From: Nevskia sp035651715
Lineage (GTDB): Bacteria > Pseudomonadota > Gammaproteobacteria > Nevskiales > Nevskiaceae
DNA: 64,000 bases
Direction of reading: 5' to 3'
Assembly: GCA_035651715.1 (NCBI GenBank)
Contig: DASRFD010000012.1
Span: 54,741-118,740 of the forward strand
Shown here: piece by piece, positions 26,011-35,796 of the stretch
How positions within the stretch are numbered: position 1 is the stretch's first letter
How the letters are laid out: every line of letters begins with the position of its first letter
Translations under genes and position numbers: made by a program
Notes under the pieces: generated by a model
What the model was told of the DNA's origin: nothing
Seen by the model: only the letters and a program-made list of their open reading frames with translations
Databases searched by the model: none

Positions 26011-28473
26011 ATGGGGCGCGGGAACGCTAGCCCGTCGGGGGAGGGGAGGTGGCAAATCGAGGTTGGTCGCGCCAATAAACCGCTGGGCGCTCTGCTCAGG
26101 ATGGCTGTCACCCTGGGCGCCGAGGCATCGGTGCGGCTTCACATCAGGCGGGGAGAAGACATCAATGCGGTGGATGATCAGGGGCGTTCGCCGCTCATGA
26201 TCGCGGCTGCCCGCGGATTCCCCGGGGTTTGCATCATCCTTCTCGAAGCCGGGGCCGACCATACAGCCCGGGATCGGAACGGAAACGACGCCTTGGCAAT
26301 GGCGCGAGCCGCCGGCCACACACCTGTAGTGGCACTGCTCGAGCGGCAACTCGATCCGGCATCCAGGGGCGAGCCTGCGGTTGTCGAACCAACCCCATCA
26401 AATGACCGGATCGAATTGGCACCAGAACCGGCCTCAGACGCGCTGGATTTTTCTGCCTGGGATGCCGAGGAAGAGACCGTTGCTCCGCCCCAACGTGCAG
26501 CGCCGACCGTTGAAGCGGCCGAGCTCCAGGAACTGCTTTCGGCCCACATTCCCTTCGATGGCTCCGCCGACTGGTCCGACGTCGACATTGACCTTCCGGC
26601 CGACCAGGCGACGCGACGGCGTCGCAGCGAACTGTCGGAGGATGATCGACGCGCCCTCCGGCAGCTGCTCCAGGAAGGTCTTGAGCTCGGCAGGGTCTGC
26701 ATTGAGCCCTTGGTTGAACAGGTGTTCGGTTCGGATGACCGGGGCACCCTCGAGTTGCGCCTTCGACTGCAAACCGTTTTCGGTGACCTGGGAATCGTAA
26801 TCGAGGATGGAGCGTCCTATCCGGTTCGCCACGCCGTCATGGAGCACCCGGGCGAGTCGGTAGAGGCGGTGCTCGATGAGGCGATGGCATTTCTTGCGGA
26901 ACTCGAAACGGGCTACGGTGACCCCGTCACACTCTTCATGCGTGACATGGGACGCTTCGAGCTGCTCAGCAAACAGGACGAGGAGGACATCGGCCGAAGT
27001 ATGGAGAACGGTGTTGCAACTGCCATCGAAGCCCTGGCCTTTCATCCACCTGCTATCAACGAATTGCTGCGCACTGCAGCCGAAATCGAGGCTGGCGATC
27101 GGCCGGTCACGTTCATGGTGGACAATGAAGCGGCGAATGTTTTGGAAGGAGACGACAACGAGGACGACCCAGAAGCTTTGCTCGCCAGCAACCAAGTGCC
27201 GGATGACGACAGCGATGCCGACTCCATTCCGGGCGAAGAGTTGCCAAGCGCATTCGGTGGCCACATCGCAGCTCTGCGCCAGCTGGTGCCCGACCTAGTC
27301 AGGGACCGCAAGATCGTCGTGAACTCGGCAAAGCGGCTTGCTGCCGTCCTGGGGCAGATGAGGCTCAGATGGTCATACCTGACATACCTGGAGACATGGA
27401 CCCTCCGCGAAAGTCCCGGCCTGAATGCTACGGGACAGTTGGCTTATGGAATGACCAGGGCACGTGGTGCCCAGGAACGTATGACGCTGGCGAACCTCCG
27501 TCTTGTGTTCTCCATCGCCAGGAAGTACAGCCGGCGCGGCCTTCCCCTGGCGGACCTCATCCAGGAGGGGAACATCGGCCTGATGCGGGCTGCCGAGAAG
27601 TTCGACTATCGCAAGGGCTTCAAATTCTCCACCTATGCGACGTGGTGGATACGCCAGGCCATCACGCGCGCCCTCGCCGACCAAGAGCGCCTGATCCGTG
27701 TTCCAGTGCATATGGTCGAATCCATCAATATCCTGCGTCGTACAAGTCGCGAGCTCGACGCCCGCCTGGCCCACCAAGTAACGCCGGATGACCTTGCCAA
27801 GGCACTTTCGTGGCCAGTAGAGAGGGTTGCCAAGGTCCTGCGTGCTGAAAAGCAGGTTCTCTCGCTGGATGACCACGCCGAGGGTTACATCGATGGCGTG
27901 ACCATAGGAGATCTGATCGAGGATCCTCACCCAGGTCCCGACGAAGTGGCTATGGACCAATCGCTGAAGAAGGCCATCAATCGTTTGCTGCGGCTGGTGC
28001 CACCGAAGGCGGCCCAGATCATAGTGCTCCGCTTCGGGCTGGGCGACCAGCGAGACCACACGCTCGAGGAGGTGGGCGCAAAGTTCGACGTCACCCGTGA
28101 GCGCATCCGCCAGATCGAGGCCAAGGCCATGCGGAAGCTCAGCGGCCGTTGGGCGCCCGAGATCCTGGGTGGCTACGGCCCGGACAGTGCGCCCATCAAA
28201 GTCCGGGAAACCGCGGACGAGGACGAGGGAGAACCGACGGACGACAGCGGCGAAGAAGTTACAAGCCGCCCACCGGCGGCGGAAAACTGGGCTGAGCATG
28301 CCATGCAGTTTGCGGCGGCCAATGGCTACGAGGTGCGCGACGAGCGCAGCGTCGGAAAGGGACTATGGGTCGTGCTGGAAAGCGGCAGGAGCCGGAAGCG
28401 CCGGTACGCGGACAAGTGGCTGACCTCACTGGGATTCAAGTATGTTCCCGTCATTGGGTGGTGGAGGTCATGA
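26011..28473 (+). CDS. Sigma-70 family factor with N-terminal ankyrin repeats
   Basis: 820 residues. Two to three ankyrin repeats occupy residues about 30-113 (DINAVDDQGRSPLMIAAARG, then ADHTARDRNGNDALAMARAAG). After an acidic linker come sigma region 1.2 (DPVTLFMRDMGRFELL near 304), an acidic non-conserved insert, region 2 (ANLRLVFSIARKYSRRGLPL near 493, then FSTYATWWIRQAITRAL), region 3, and region 4.2 with DVTRERIRQIEAKAMRKLS near 690. It is therefore a complete group 1/2-like sigma factor. A tail of about 90 residues ends in SLGFKYVPVIGWWRS. Ankyrin repeats bind proteins, so they may gate its activity. The MORC-type gene starts one base after the stop, so expression is linked. The start could also be the ATG at 26101. 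Confidence 0.93.
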   Translation: MGRGNASPSGEGRWQIEVGRANKPLGALLRMAVTLGAEASVRLHIRRGEDINAVDDQGRSPLMIAAARGFPGVCIILLEAGADHTARDRNGNDALAMARAAGHTPVVALLERQLDPASRGEPAVVEPTPSNDRIELAPEPASDALDFSAWDAEEETVAPPQRAAPTVEAAELQELLSAHIPFDGSADWSDVDIDLPADQATRRRRSELSEDDRRALRQLLQEGLELGRVCIEPLVEQVFGSDDRGTLELRLRLQTVFGDLGIVIEDGASYPVRHAVMEHPGESVEAVLDEAMAFLAELETGYGDPVTLFMRDMGRFELLSKQDEEDIGRSMENGVATAIEALAFHPPAINELLRTAAEIEAGDRPVTFMVDNEAANVLEGDDNEDDPEALLASNQVPDDDSDADSIPGEELPSAFGGHIAALRQLVPDLVRDRKIVVNSAKRLAAVLGQMRLRWSYLTYLETWTLRESPGLNATGQLAYGMTRARGAQERMTLANLRLVFSIARKYSRRGLPLADLIQEGNIGLMRAAEKFDYRKGFKFSTYATWWIRQAITRALADQERLIRVPVHMVESINILRRTSRELDARLAHQVTPDDLAKALSWPVERVAKVLRAEKQVLSLDDHAEGYIDGVTIGDLIEDPHPGPDEVAMDQSLKKAINRLLRLVPPKAAQIIVLRFGLGDQRDHTLEEVGAKFDVTRERIRQIEAKAMRKLSGRWAPEILGGYGPDSAPIKVRETADEDEGEPTDDSGEEVTSRPPAAENWAEHAMQFAAANGYEVRDERSVGKGLWVVLESGRSRKRRYADKWLTSLGFKYVPVIGWWRS

Positions 28474-28474
28474 A

Positions 28475-29962
28475 ATGAAGTCCCGCCATGCCCCGCCGCG
28501 CGCGGCGACGATGATCGAATCACTGCGCGGCCTCGGCTATTCGGTGCCGACGGCCTTGGCGGACATCGTAGACAACAGCGTCGCGGCCCAGGCCGAAACG
28601 GTGGATCTCCAGTTCACCTGGAGCGGACCGGCAAGCACCGTGACCATCCTGGACGATGGGAATGGCATGGATGAGGCCGAGCTCGAGGCTGCCATGCGCC
28701 TTGGCGGGAAGAGCCCGCTGGACAAGCGGGATGCTCATGATCTCGGGCGCTTCGGGTTGGGTCTGAAAACGGCATCGTTCTCGCAATGCCGCAGGCTCAC
28801 GGTGGCCAGCTACCGGGACGGCCAGACGAGTTGCTTCCGCTGGGACCTGGATGTGATTGCGGCAGCGACCGATGACGGCTGGCACCTCCTGGAAGGGCCA
28901 GCCCCGGAGTCTGCCAGTCTCGTCGGCCGGCTCCCCCGAAGCCGCAATGGCACACTCGTCGTGTGGGAGATCATGGACCGGATCGTGACACCAGGCTTCC
29001 GCGAGCAGGAATTCCTCGACCTGATCGACTCTGTCGAACGGCACCTCGCCATGGTGTTCCACCGGTACCTGTCGGGCTCCTCTCCACGGCTGCGACTTAC
29101 CATCAACGGCCGCCCGATACAGCCGTGGGATCCGTTCCTGTCGAACCATCCGGCGACCTGGACCTCTCCGCTCGAGCGGATCGCTACCCGCAGCGGCGCC
29201 GTCGAGGTCCAGTGCCACGTGCTGCCCCACCGCGACAAGCTGGACCCGCGCAGCTACGCCGAAGGCGCCGGCCCCGATGGGTGGACCGCACAGCAGGGCT
29301 TCTATGTCTACCGCAACGAGCGCCTGCTGCTTGCCGGCAGCTGGCTCGGCCTCGGCCAGGGCCGTTCCTGGACCAAGGAGGAATCGCACCGCCTGGCGCG
29401 CATCCGCCTGGACATCACCAACTCAGCCGACGCCGACTGGAAGATCGATATCCGGAAGTCCGTGGCCCGGCCACCGGTGGAACTCCGTGACCGCCTCATG
29501 CGCCTCGCCGAGGACACGCGGGACCGGGCTCGCCGTGTGTTCGCCCACCGGGGTCAGGTGATCCGGAGGGCCGACGGCTCGCCGGTGATGCAGGCATGGC
29601 GGGCCGAGCACCACGTGGACGGCATGCGCTATCGCATCGAGTGCGAGCACCCGGCAGTGCGTGCGGTGCTGGATGAGGCGGGGCCGCTGGAACCGCAGAT
29701 CCGTGCGATGCTCTCGGTGATCGAGCAGACGATTCCCGTGCAGCGCATCTGGCTCGATACGGCCGAAGCCAGGGAGACCCCGCGTGCGCAATATTCCGGC
29801 AGCGCGCCGGCGGAGGTTGTGTCCGTGCTGTCCGTGATGTACAGGAACCTGATCCGGCGCAAGGGGGTAGCGCCGGCGGCGGCGCGGGAGCAGCTCCTGC
29901 GCACCGACCCATTCGACAAATTTCCCGAGCTGGTCGCGGCCTTGCCCGACGAGCCTGCATAA
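28475..29962 (+). CDS. MORC/MutL-type GHKL ATPase
   Basis: 495 residues with the Bergerat ATP-binding fold: N box ALADIVDNS at residues 27-35, G1 box DDGNGM at 60-65 and G2 box GRFGLGLKTAS near 91-101. A transducer-like middle domain and an uncharacterised C-terminal region follow. This is the prokaryotic MORC-type ATPase described by Iyer, Abhiman and Aravind as a component of predicted restriction systems. The ATG lies one base after the sigma factor stop, with GGAGG upstream. The Z1 gene follows after 11 bases. Likely an ATP-driven clamp or conformational switch on DNA. Confidence 0.85.
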   Translation: MKSRHAPPRAATMIESLRGLGYSVPTALADIVDNSVAAQAETVDLQFTWSGPASTVTILDDGNGMDEAELEAAMRLGGKSPLDKRDAHDLGRFGLGLKTASFSQCRRLTVASYRDGQTSCFRWDLDVIAAATDDGWHLLEGPAPESASLVGRLPRSRNGTLVVWEIMDRIVTPGFREQEFLDLIDSVERHLAMVFHRYLSGSSPRLRLTINGRPIQPWDPFLSNHPATWTSPLERIATRSGAVEVQCHVLPHRDKLDPRSYAEGAGPDGWTAQQGFYVYRNERLLLAGSWLGLGQGRSWTKEESHRLARIRLDITNSADADWKIDIRKSVARPPVELRDRLMRLAEDTRDRARRVFAHRGQVIRRADGSPVMQAWRAEHHVDGMRYRIECEHPAVRAVLDEAGPLEPQIRAMLSVIEQTIPVQRIWLDTAEARETPRAQYSGSAPAEVVSVLSVMYRNLIRRKGVAPAAAREQLLRTDPFDKFPELVAALPDEPA

Positions 29963-29973
29963 GGAGACCGCAG

Positions 29974-32832
29974 ATGTCTTCACCCGAGGAAAACCGCCAG
30001 CGGATCATCAAGTTCGTCCAGGAGCTCCTCCTGGACGATGGAGACCTGTCTGCGGTCACTCCCGCGCTCATCTCGACGAAGATCGACATGGTGCTGGGGA
30101 TGAAGCCGGCCTGGGCCGACGGCCTCGACCGCGATGCGGTCACCGACGAGCTGATCCGGCGCTTCAGTCTGTGGATAGGCACCGACTCCACGATCAAAAG
30201 CGAGGCCGGCCACGTGCCCTGGCTCACCGCTGCCCGCAAGAAGGACTGGCGCTACTGGCAGCGCTACCGCGAACTGCTGGAGCGGAAGCTGTCCTACCGC
30301 GCCGTTGAAGCACTGGACAACTCGACCGGCACTGTCCTGGGTCTGCTCGAGGATCCGACCCGGGAAGGCCAGTGGGACCGCCGTGGTCTGGTCGTTGGCC
30401 ACGTGCAGTCCGGCAAGACCGGCCACTACACCGGGCTGATCTCCAAGGCCGCGGACGCCGGCTACAAGATCATCATCGTGCTGGCCGGTCTGCACAACAA
30501 CCTGCGGTCCCAGACCCAGATCCGCCTCGACGAGGGTTTCCTGGGCTACGAGACCAAGCCCGATCCCGAGGACATCAGGGTCATCGGCGTTGGCGAGATC
30601 GACGCCGATCCGTCGATCCGACCCAACTACGCGACGAACCGGTCCGAGGCCGGTGACTTCAGCACCGCCGTGGCGCGCAACCTCGGCATCTCGCCCGAGC
30701 AGCGCCCCTGGCTATTCGTGGTGAAGAAGAACAAGACGGTTCTGGAGCGCCTGTTCAAATGGATCAAGAACCACGTTGCCAACACACAGGACGCGAAGAC
30801 GGGCCGCAAGCTGGTCAGCAACCTGCCGTTGCTGTTGATCGACGACGAAGCCGACCATGCTTCGGTTGATACCGGAGAACAGATCTTCGGCGCCGATGGC
30901 AAGCCGGACCTGGAGCATGAGCCGACCGCCATCAACAGCCGCATCCGCAAGATCCTCCACACCTTCACGCGATCGGCCTATGTCGGCTACACGGCCACCC
31001 CTTTCGCCAACATCTTCATCCACGAGCGCAGCGAGACCGGCGACGAAGGCCCGGATCTCTTCCCGGCGGCTTTCGTCATAAATCTCGCCGCCCCGTCGGA
31101 CTACGTCGGGCCTGCCAGGGTCTTCGGCCTGGCCTCGGCAGATGGCCGCGAGGGCGGTATGCCGCTGGTGCGCATCATCACCGACCATGTCGCTAAGGAT
31201 GGCAGTGGCTGGATGCCGCCGAAGCATCGCAACGGCCATGTTCCGGTGCACGACGGCTCGGAGACGATCCCGCCGTCGTTGGTCGACGCGATCGATGCCT
31301 ACGTCCTGACCTCGGCGATCAGGCGGCTCCGGGGCCAGGGCAGTGACCATTGCTCGATGCTGATCCACGTCACGCGGTTCAACAGCGTGCAGAGCGAGGT
31401 GCGCCGCCAAGTGGACGAACACGTAAGGCAGCTGCGCCAGCGCATCAAGCGGCGGATCGACCACGAGGGTGTGCTCGACCGCATGCACACGCTCTGGAAG
31501 AAGGACTTCCTGGCGACGAGCGAGAAGGTCCGTTCCCGCCACCCCGACTGGGTCGTCGACGAGGATTCGTCGTGGGAAGACATCGTGGACGTCCTGCCGG
31601 ATACGCTGGCCGACATCGAAGTCCGTACCATCAACGGAACCGCAAAGGACGCCCTCGACTACATTGAAAATGCCTCCACGGGCCTGAAGGTGATCGCCAT
31701 CGGCGGTGACAAGCTCTCTCGTGGCCTGACCCTGGAAGGGTTGTGCGTGAGTTATTTCCTCCGTGCCTCGAAGATGTACGACACCCTGATGCAGATGGGC
31801 CGGTGGTTCGGCTACCGCCCTGGCTATGTGGACTTGTGCCGGCTGTACATGCCACTCGAGCTCGAGGAGTGGTTCGGCCACATCGCTGATGCCGCCGAGG
31901 AGCTGCGGGAGGAGTTCGACATGATGTCGGAAGCCGGGGCGACGCCGCGCGAGTACGGCCTGAAGGTTGCTTCCCATCCCGTGCTGATGGTCACTTCACC
32001 CCTGAAGATGCGCACGGCCAAGACGCTCTGGCTGTCGTTCAGCGGGCGCCTGCTGGAAACAGTCGCGCTCTACCGCGATCGGCGCGAACTGGACATCAAC
32101 CTGCGGGCTGCGGTGCGGCTGGTGGAGGCGATGGGTCGGCCGGCCGAGACCAACCCGGAGCGCAAGCGCACCGATGACCGGACCGACGCATGGAAAGGAT
32201 ACCTCTGGGAAGCAGTCCCATTCGGGGACGTCGTGGACTTCCTTCTCGCGTACCGGACCCATCCGGCGGCGCGCAAGGTGAACAGCGCGATGCTCGCCGA
32301 GTTCATCCGGGGGATGGCGGAATCGGGCGAGCTGACGAAGTGGACAGTGGCATTGATTGGCGGCGGCACCGGAGAACAGCGTGACATTACGCCCGGAATC
32401 TCCGTAGCCATGAACAAGCGCGCCGGTGACGAACTCCGGGAAGACCGTTATTCAATCGGGCGGCTGTTGGACCCGAAGGACGAGGCGATCGCTCTCGACA
32501 TCAAGGCCTGGCAGGCTGCGCTCGAGTTCACCCGCAGAGCCCAGCAGCATGATCCGGCGCGCCTTCAGGACAAGGCGGAGGCGGAGATCCCCAACGGCCC
32601 AGCGATCAGGCACATACGTGGCCAGGGCGCACCAGATGTGAAACCCGCACCGGAAAGTGGTTTGCTGATCATCTACGCTCTTGATCCGCAGAAGGCGGGT
32701 GTCGAGTTCCCCGAAGGAACGCCCCCGATCATCGCTTTTGCCGTCAGCTTCCCCGAGAGCAAATCCAAACAGTTGGTGGAGTACAAGGTCAACAACGTGC
32801 TTTGGGAGCAGGAATATGGATCCGCTGACTGA
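29974..32832 (+). CDS. Z1 domain ATPase/endonuclease
   Basis: 952 residues. It is an SF2-like motor with Walker A VGHVQSGKTG at about 141-150, DEAD-like LLIDDEADHAS near 288, GYTATPFANI near 337, GGDKLSRGLTLEG near 577 and QMGRWFGYRPGY near 606. These are the hallmarks of Z1 domain proteins (PF10593), which occur next to MORC ATPases, AIPR proteins and C5 methyltransferases in predicted restriction systems. It probably translocates on DNA and/or cuts it with the neighbouring PD-(D/E)XK protein. It overlaps the next gene by 17 bases. Confidence 0.9.
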   Translation: MSSPEENRQRIIKFVQELLLDDGDLSAVTPALISTKIDMVLGMKPAWADGLDRDAVTDELIRRFSLWIGTDSTIKSEAGHVPWLTAARKKDWRYWQRYRELLERKLSYRAVEALDNSTGTVLGLLEDPTREGQWDRRGLVVGHVQSGKTGHYTGLISKAADAGYKIIIVLAGLHNNLRSQTQIRLDEGFLGYETKPDPEDIRVIGVGEIDADPSIRPNYATNRSEAGDFSTAVARNLGISPEQRPWLFVVKKNKTVLERLFKWIKNHVANTQDAKTGRKLVSNLPLLLIDDEADHASVDTGEQIFGADGKPDLEHEPTAINSRIRKILHTFTRSAYVGYTATPFANIFIHERSETGDEGPDLFPAAFVINLAAPSDYVGPARVFGLASADGREGGMPLVRIITDHVAKDGSGWMPPKHRNGHVPVHDGSETIPPSLVDAIDAYVLTSAIRRLRGQGSDHCSMLIHVTRFNSVQSEVRRQVDEHVRQLRQRIKRRIDHEGVLDRMHTLWKKDFLATSEKVRSRHPDWVVDEDSSWEDIVDVLPDTLADIEVRTINGTAKDALDYIENASTGLKVIAIGGDKLSRGLTLEGLCVSYFLRASKMYDTLMQMGRWFGYRPGYVDLCRLYMPLELEEWFGHIADAAEELREEFDMMSEAGATPREYGLKVASHPVLMVTSPLKMRTAKTLWLSFSGRLLETVALYRDRRELDINLRAAVRLVEAMGRPAETNPERKRTDDRTDAWKGYLWEAVPFGDVVDFLLAYRTHPAARKVNSAMLAEFIRGMAESGELTKWTVALIGGGTGEQRDITPGISVAMNKRAGDELREDRYSIGRLLDPKDEAIALDIKAWQAALEFTRRAQQHDPARLQDKAEAEIPNGPAIRHIRGQGAPDVKPAPESGLLIIYALDPQKAGVEFPEGTPPIIAFAVSFPESKSKQLVEYKVNNVLWEQEYGSAD

Positions 32833-33841
32833 CCGTGGGGAAATCGCGGCGGCCTGGCGCGCCCTGGACTCCGCGCCGACGGAGGGCCAGGGCTGGAAGA
32901 CCATCAGGGTTGCTGCGGGTGGGCCGTTCCAGCTCCGTGCGGGCCGGCACTTCCCGGGTAGCGAGGAAGCACTACTAATCGGCTTTCGCGAAATCAGGCT
33001 CCCGCGGGCGGAGCAACTCCCCGCTGGCGGGGGCTTCACGGTGATGGAAGCGGAGCTGGGCCAGGATGCCGCCGGGCAGACCTGGATCGGACTGTGCCGG
33101 CAGACATCAGGCAGCCGAGAGCTGTTCGGCGTGATGGCGGAGGACGTAGCGGGGATGCTAAGGGCCTCCGCGGCCGACAAAGAGGCAATGATCTTCCAGG
33201 CATTCCTGGCGCGCATCCGGGCCTGGCAGGAATTCATGCTGCGGGGTTCAGATGGTGTCCTCGGCCCGGAGGCCGAGGTAGGCCTGTTCGGGGAACTCGA
33301 GGTCCTGCGGGCTATTGTCGGAGCTGGCGCCACCAGCCACCTGGCGGTGAGCTCGTGGGCCGGGCCGCTCGATGGAGTGCATGATTTCTCGATTGGCAAT
33401 GGCGGCATCGAGGTGAAGAGCACCATAGCAGTGGGTGCGTTCCCGGCGCGGATCGGTTCTCTGGAACAACTGGATCATAATCTGGTCAAGCCGCTTTTCC
33501 TGGCCTGCGTCCGGCTTGAGCTAGCGCAGCCGGGGGCAACCCTCGGCAACGCTGTGCACATGACGCGCGCCCTACTGGATTCCGACCCGGTGGCGCGCCA
33601 GCTCTTCGACAGCCGACTGCTGCACGTCGGATACCTCGACTCAATGGCTAACCGGTACACGCGGACGTTCCGCCCCGTCCGGTTCCGTCTACTGGAAGTC
33701 ACCGACGGCGTTCCACGCCTGACGCGCGGCAATGTGCCTCAAGGGATCACCAAGGCGCAGTATGAAATCGACATAGATTCCATCAACCAGCCGGACGTCA
33801 GCCTGGCCGATGCATTGAAGAACCTCGGAGCGATCACCTGA
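32816..33841 (+). CDS. PD-(D/E)XK motif protein (DUF4420 type)
   Basis: 341 residues from the ATG at 32816, inside the end of the Z1 gene. The nuclease-like core is visible at residues about 183-203: DGVHDFSIGNGGIEVKST, giving the Asp and the E-x-K of the PD-(D/E)XK fold. It fits the DUF4420 family that stands between Z1 and AIPR genes. It is the likely nuclease or accessory nuclease of the cassette. Its TGA overlaps the ATG of the AIPR gene (TGATG), so the two are translationally coupled. Confidence 0.85.
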   Translation: MDPLTDRGEIAAAWRALDSAPTEGQGWKTIRVAAGGPFQLRAGRHFPGSEEALLIGFREIRLPRAEQLPAGGGFTVMEAELGQDAAGQTWIGLCRQTSGSRELFGVMAEDVAGMLRASAADKEAMIFQAFLARIRAWQEFMLRGSDGVLGPEAEVGLFGELEVLRAIVGAGATSHLAVSSWAGPLDGVHDFSIGNGGIEVKSTIAVGAFPARIGSLEQLDHNLVKPLFLACVRLELAQPGATLGNAVHMTRALLDSDPVARQLFDSRLLHVGYLDSMANRYTRTFRPVRFRLLEVTDGVPRLTRGNVPQGITKAQYEIDIDSINQPDVSLADALKNLGAIT

Positions 33842-35640
33842 TGGAACTGCAAGACTTTCTGCGGGAAACGCGGGCCGAGGTCCAGGCAGAGATCGAGGAG
33901 CGGCTGAAGTCCTCCGGCAAGGCATACCCCTACCCGGAATCGGTGTTCGTCGAAATCGTGATGCAGCACATGGCCGAGATCGGTATGACCTTCGAGCCGG
34001 AGGCATGCCACTATGAGACCAAGATCGGCAACGCCACTCTGCGGCTGAGCGGTTTCGCCATCTCCGACGATGCAGACCAGCTCGACCTGTTTGTCAGCCT
34101 GTACGCGGGAGTCGAAACGATCACGCCTGTCGCTGACAGCGAAACCAAGAACGCTGCGGAGCAATGCCTCCGTTTCCTGGCCAAGTGCGCACAGGGCAAG
34201 CTCGCCCAGTCGATGGACGAGTCGAACGACGCCTTTGCCCTGGCGATGACCATCCAGGAAAGCTACGCCAACCTGGACCAGATCCGGATCTACGTCGTCA
34301 CAGACCGTCAGGCGAAGTCGAAGAACTTCAAGCCGCGCGAGGTAAGCGGCAAGACCGTCAAGCTGGAAGTGATGGACATAGAGCGCCTGTTCCGCCATCG
34401 CTCGGAAGGCAAGCCCCGTGACGAGCTGGTGGTGAATTTCGAGGAGGTCTGCGGTGCGGCGCTGCCTTGCGTCTACGTACCTGGTCGGGCTACAGAATAC
34501 GACTATGCACTGACCGCGATCCCTGCCGAGGCCCTCAGGTTCATCTACGAGAAGTACGGGCAGCGCCTGCTCGAGGCCAATGTGCGCTCGTTCCTGAGTG
34601 TCACGGGCAAGGTGAACAAGGGAATCCGCGACACGCTCCGTGATGCGCCTGACCGCTTCATGGCTTACAACAACGGCATTGTGCTCGTGGCAGACGAAGC
34701 GCAGCTGGCCAAGGCCGCCGACGGAGGCCCTGGTCTCCAGTGGCTCAAGGGCATGCAGATCGTCAATGGCGGGCAGACCACGGCATCCATCTATTTCGCC
34801 AAGCGGAAAAGCCCGGAGATCGACATCGGCAATGTCAGGGTGCCTGCGAAGATAATCGTCATCCGGAACCCGGACCCGGTAGCGGAGGAGGTCCTGATTT
34901 CCGACATCTCGCGGTATGCCAACACACAGAATTCGGTGAAGCAGTCCGACCTGTCCGCCAACAAGCCCTTCCACGTCGAGCTTGAGAAGCTGGCGATGTC
35001 GGTCTACTGTCCGGACGGCGTCGGCCGCTGGTTCTACGAACGCGCAGCCGGAAGCTACAACACCATGCTGGCACGCGAGGGGACGACGCCGGCGAGGCTG
35101 CGCCACCTCAAGCAGGTGGTCTCGCCACCCAGCCAGAAGATTACCAAGACCGACCTGGCGAAGTACCTCAATGCCTGGGACCAGAAGCCGCACGTCGTCA
35201 GCCTTGGTTCGCAGAAGAACTTCGAGGAGCTGATGGACACCATCAAGGAACAGGAAGGCGAAAAGCAGCTGGTGCCAGACGTCGCCTACTACAAAACCAC
35301 GGTCGCCAAGGCAATCCTGTTCAAGAGAGCCCAGGCCATCGTCCGGCCGATGTTCCGCGCCTTCCAGGCCAACATCACCTGCTACCTCGTTTCCCTCGTC
35401 TCCCAACGGATCGGCACCGGGTTCGATTTCGACCGGATCTGGGAGCGCCAGGATCTCTCCGACCAGCTCAAGGCGCAGCTCGCGGCATGGGCCACGGAAG
35501 TAAATGATGTACTCAATCGGACCGCATCGGGCCGGATGGTGTCGGAGTGGGCAAAGAAGCCCGAGTGCTGGGTTGGGGTGAGCTCGGCGACCTATTCGTC
35601 GCCGAACGACGGAATTCCGGAGGTACGTGGGCCTTTGTAG
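33841..35640 (+). CDS. AIPR family protein
   Basis: 599 residues. Family hallmarks are FMAYNNGIVLVAD near residue 273 and MQIVNGGQTTASIYFAK near 305. AIPR proteins are named for abortive infection phage resistance and are repeatedly found with Z1, MORC and methyltransferase genes. Molecular function is not established. It is the last gene of the sigma-MORC-Z1-nuclease-AIPR operon, followed by a 156-base gap and a change to AT-richer DNA. Confidence 0.88.
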   Translation: MELQDFLRETRAEVQAEIEERLKSSGKAYPYPESVFVEIVMQHMAEIGMTFEPEACHYETKIGNATLRLSGFAISDDADQLDLFVSLYAGVETITPVADSETKNAAEQCLRFLAKCAQGKLAQSMDESNDAFALAMTIQESYANLDQIRIYVVTDRQAKSKNFKPREVSGKTVKLEVMDIERLFRHRSEGKPRDELVVNFEEVCGAALPCVYVPGRATEYDYALTAIPAEALRFIYEKYGQRLLEANVRSFLSVTGKVNKGIRDTLRDAPDRFMAYNNGIVLVADEAQLAKAADGGPGLQWLKGMQIVNGGQTTASIYFAKRKSPEIDIGNVRVPAKIIVIRNPDPVAEEVLISDISRYANTQNSVKQSDLSANKPFHVELEKLAMSVYCPDGVGRWFYERAAGSYNTMLAREGTTPARLRHLKQVVSPPSQKITKTDLAKYLNAWDQKPHVVSLGSQKNFEELMDTIKEQEGEKQLVPDVAYYKTTVAKAILFKRAQAIVRPMFRAFQANITCYLVSLVSQRIGTGFDFDRIWERQDLSDQLKAQLAAWATEVNDVLNRTASGRMVSEWAKKPECWVGVSSATYSSPNDGIPEVRGPL

Positions 35641-35796
35641 TCGAAGGCGCGGCTCAGGGGCAAGACGCCCTCGGAACCGTTGCCTGTGGCGAATTTACTA
35701 TTCGCGATCAGATAGGTAACTGGTTGAGATCGTTACAATAAGGCTAGCGCCGCATGCAGACGGCGGTGGTTCGGTGTGTCATATTAGGGGTAACTT

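Noticed and set aside
26011..28473. Sigma factor as the housekeeping RpoD
   Set aside because: It lies inside a mobile island, has ankyrin repeats and an extra tail, and shows no rpoD gene context.
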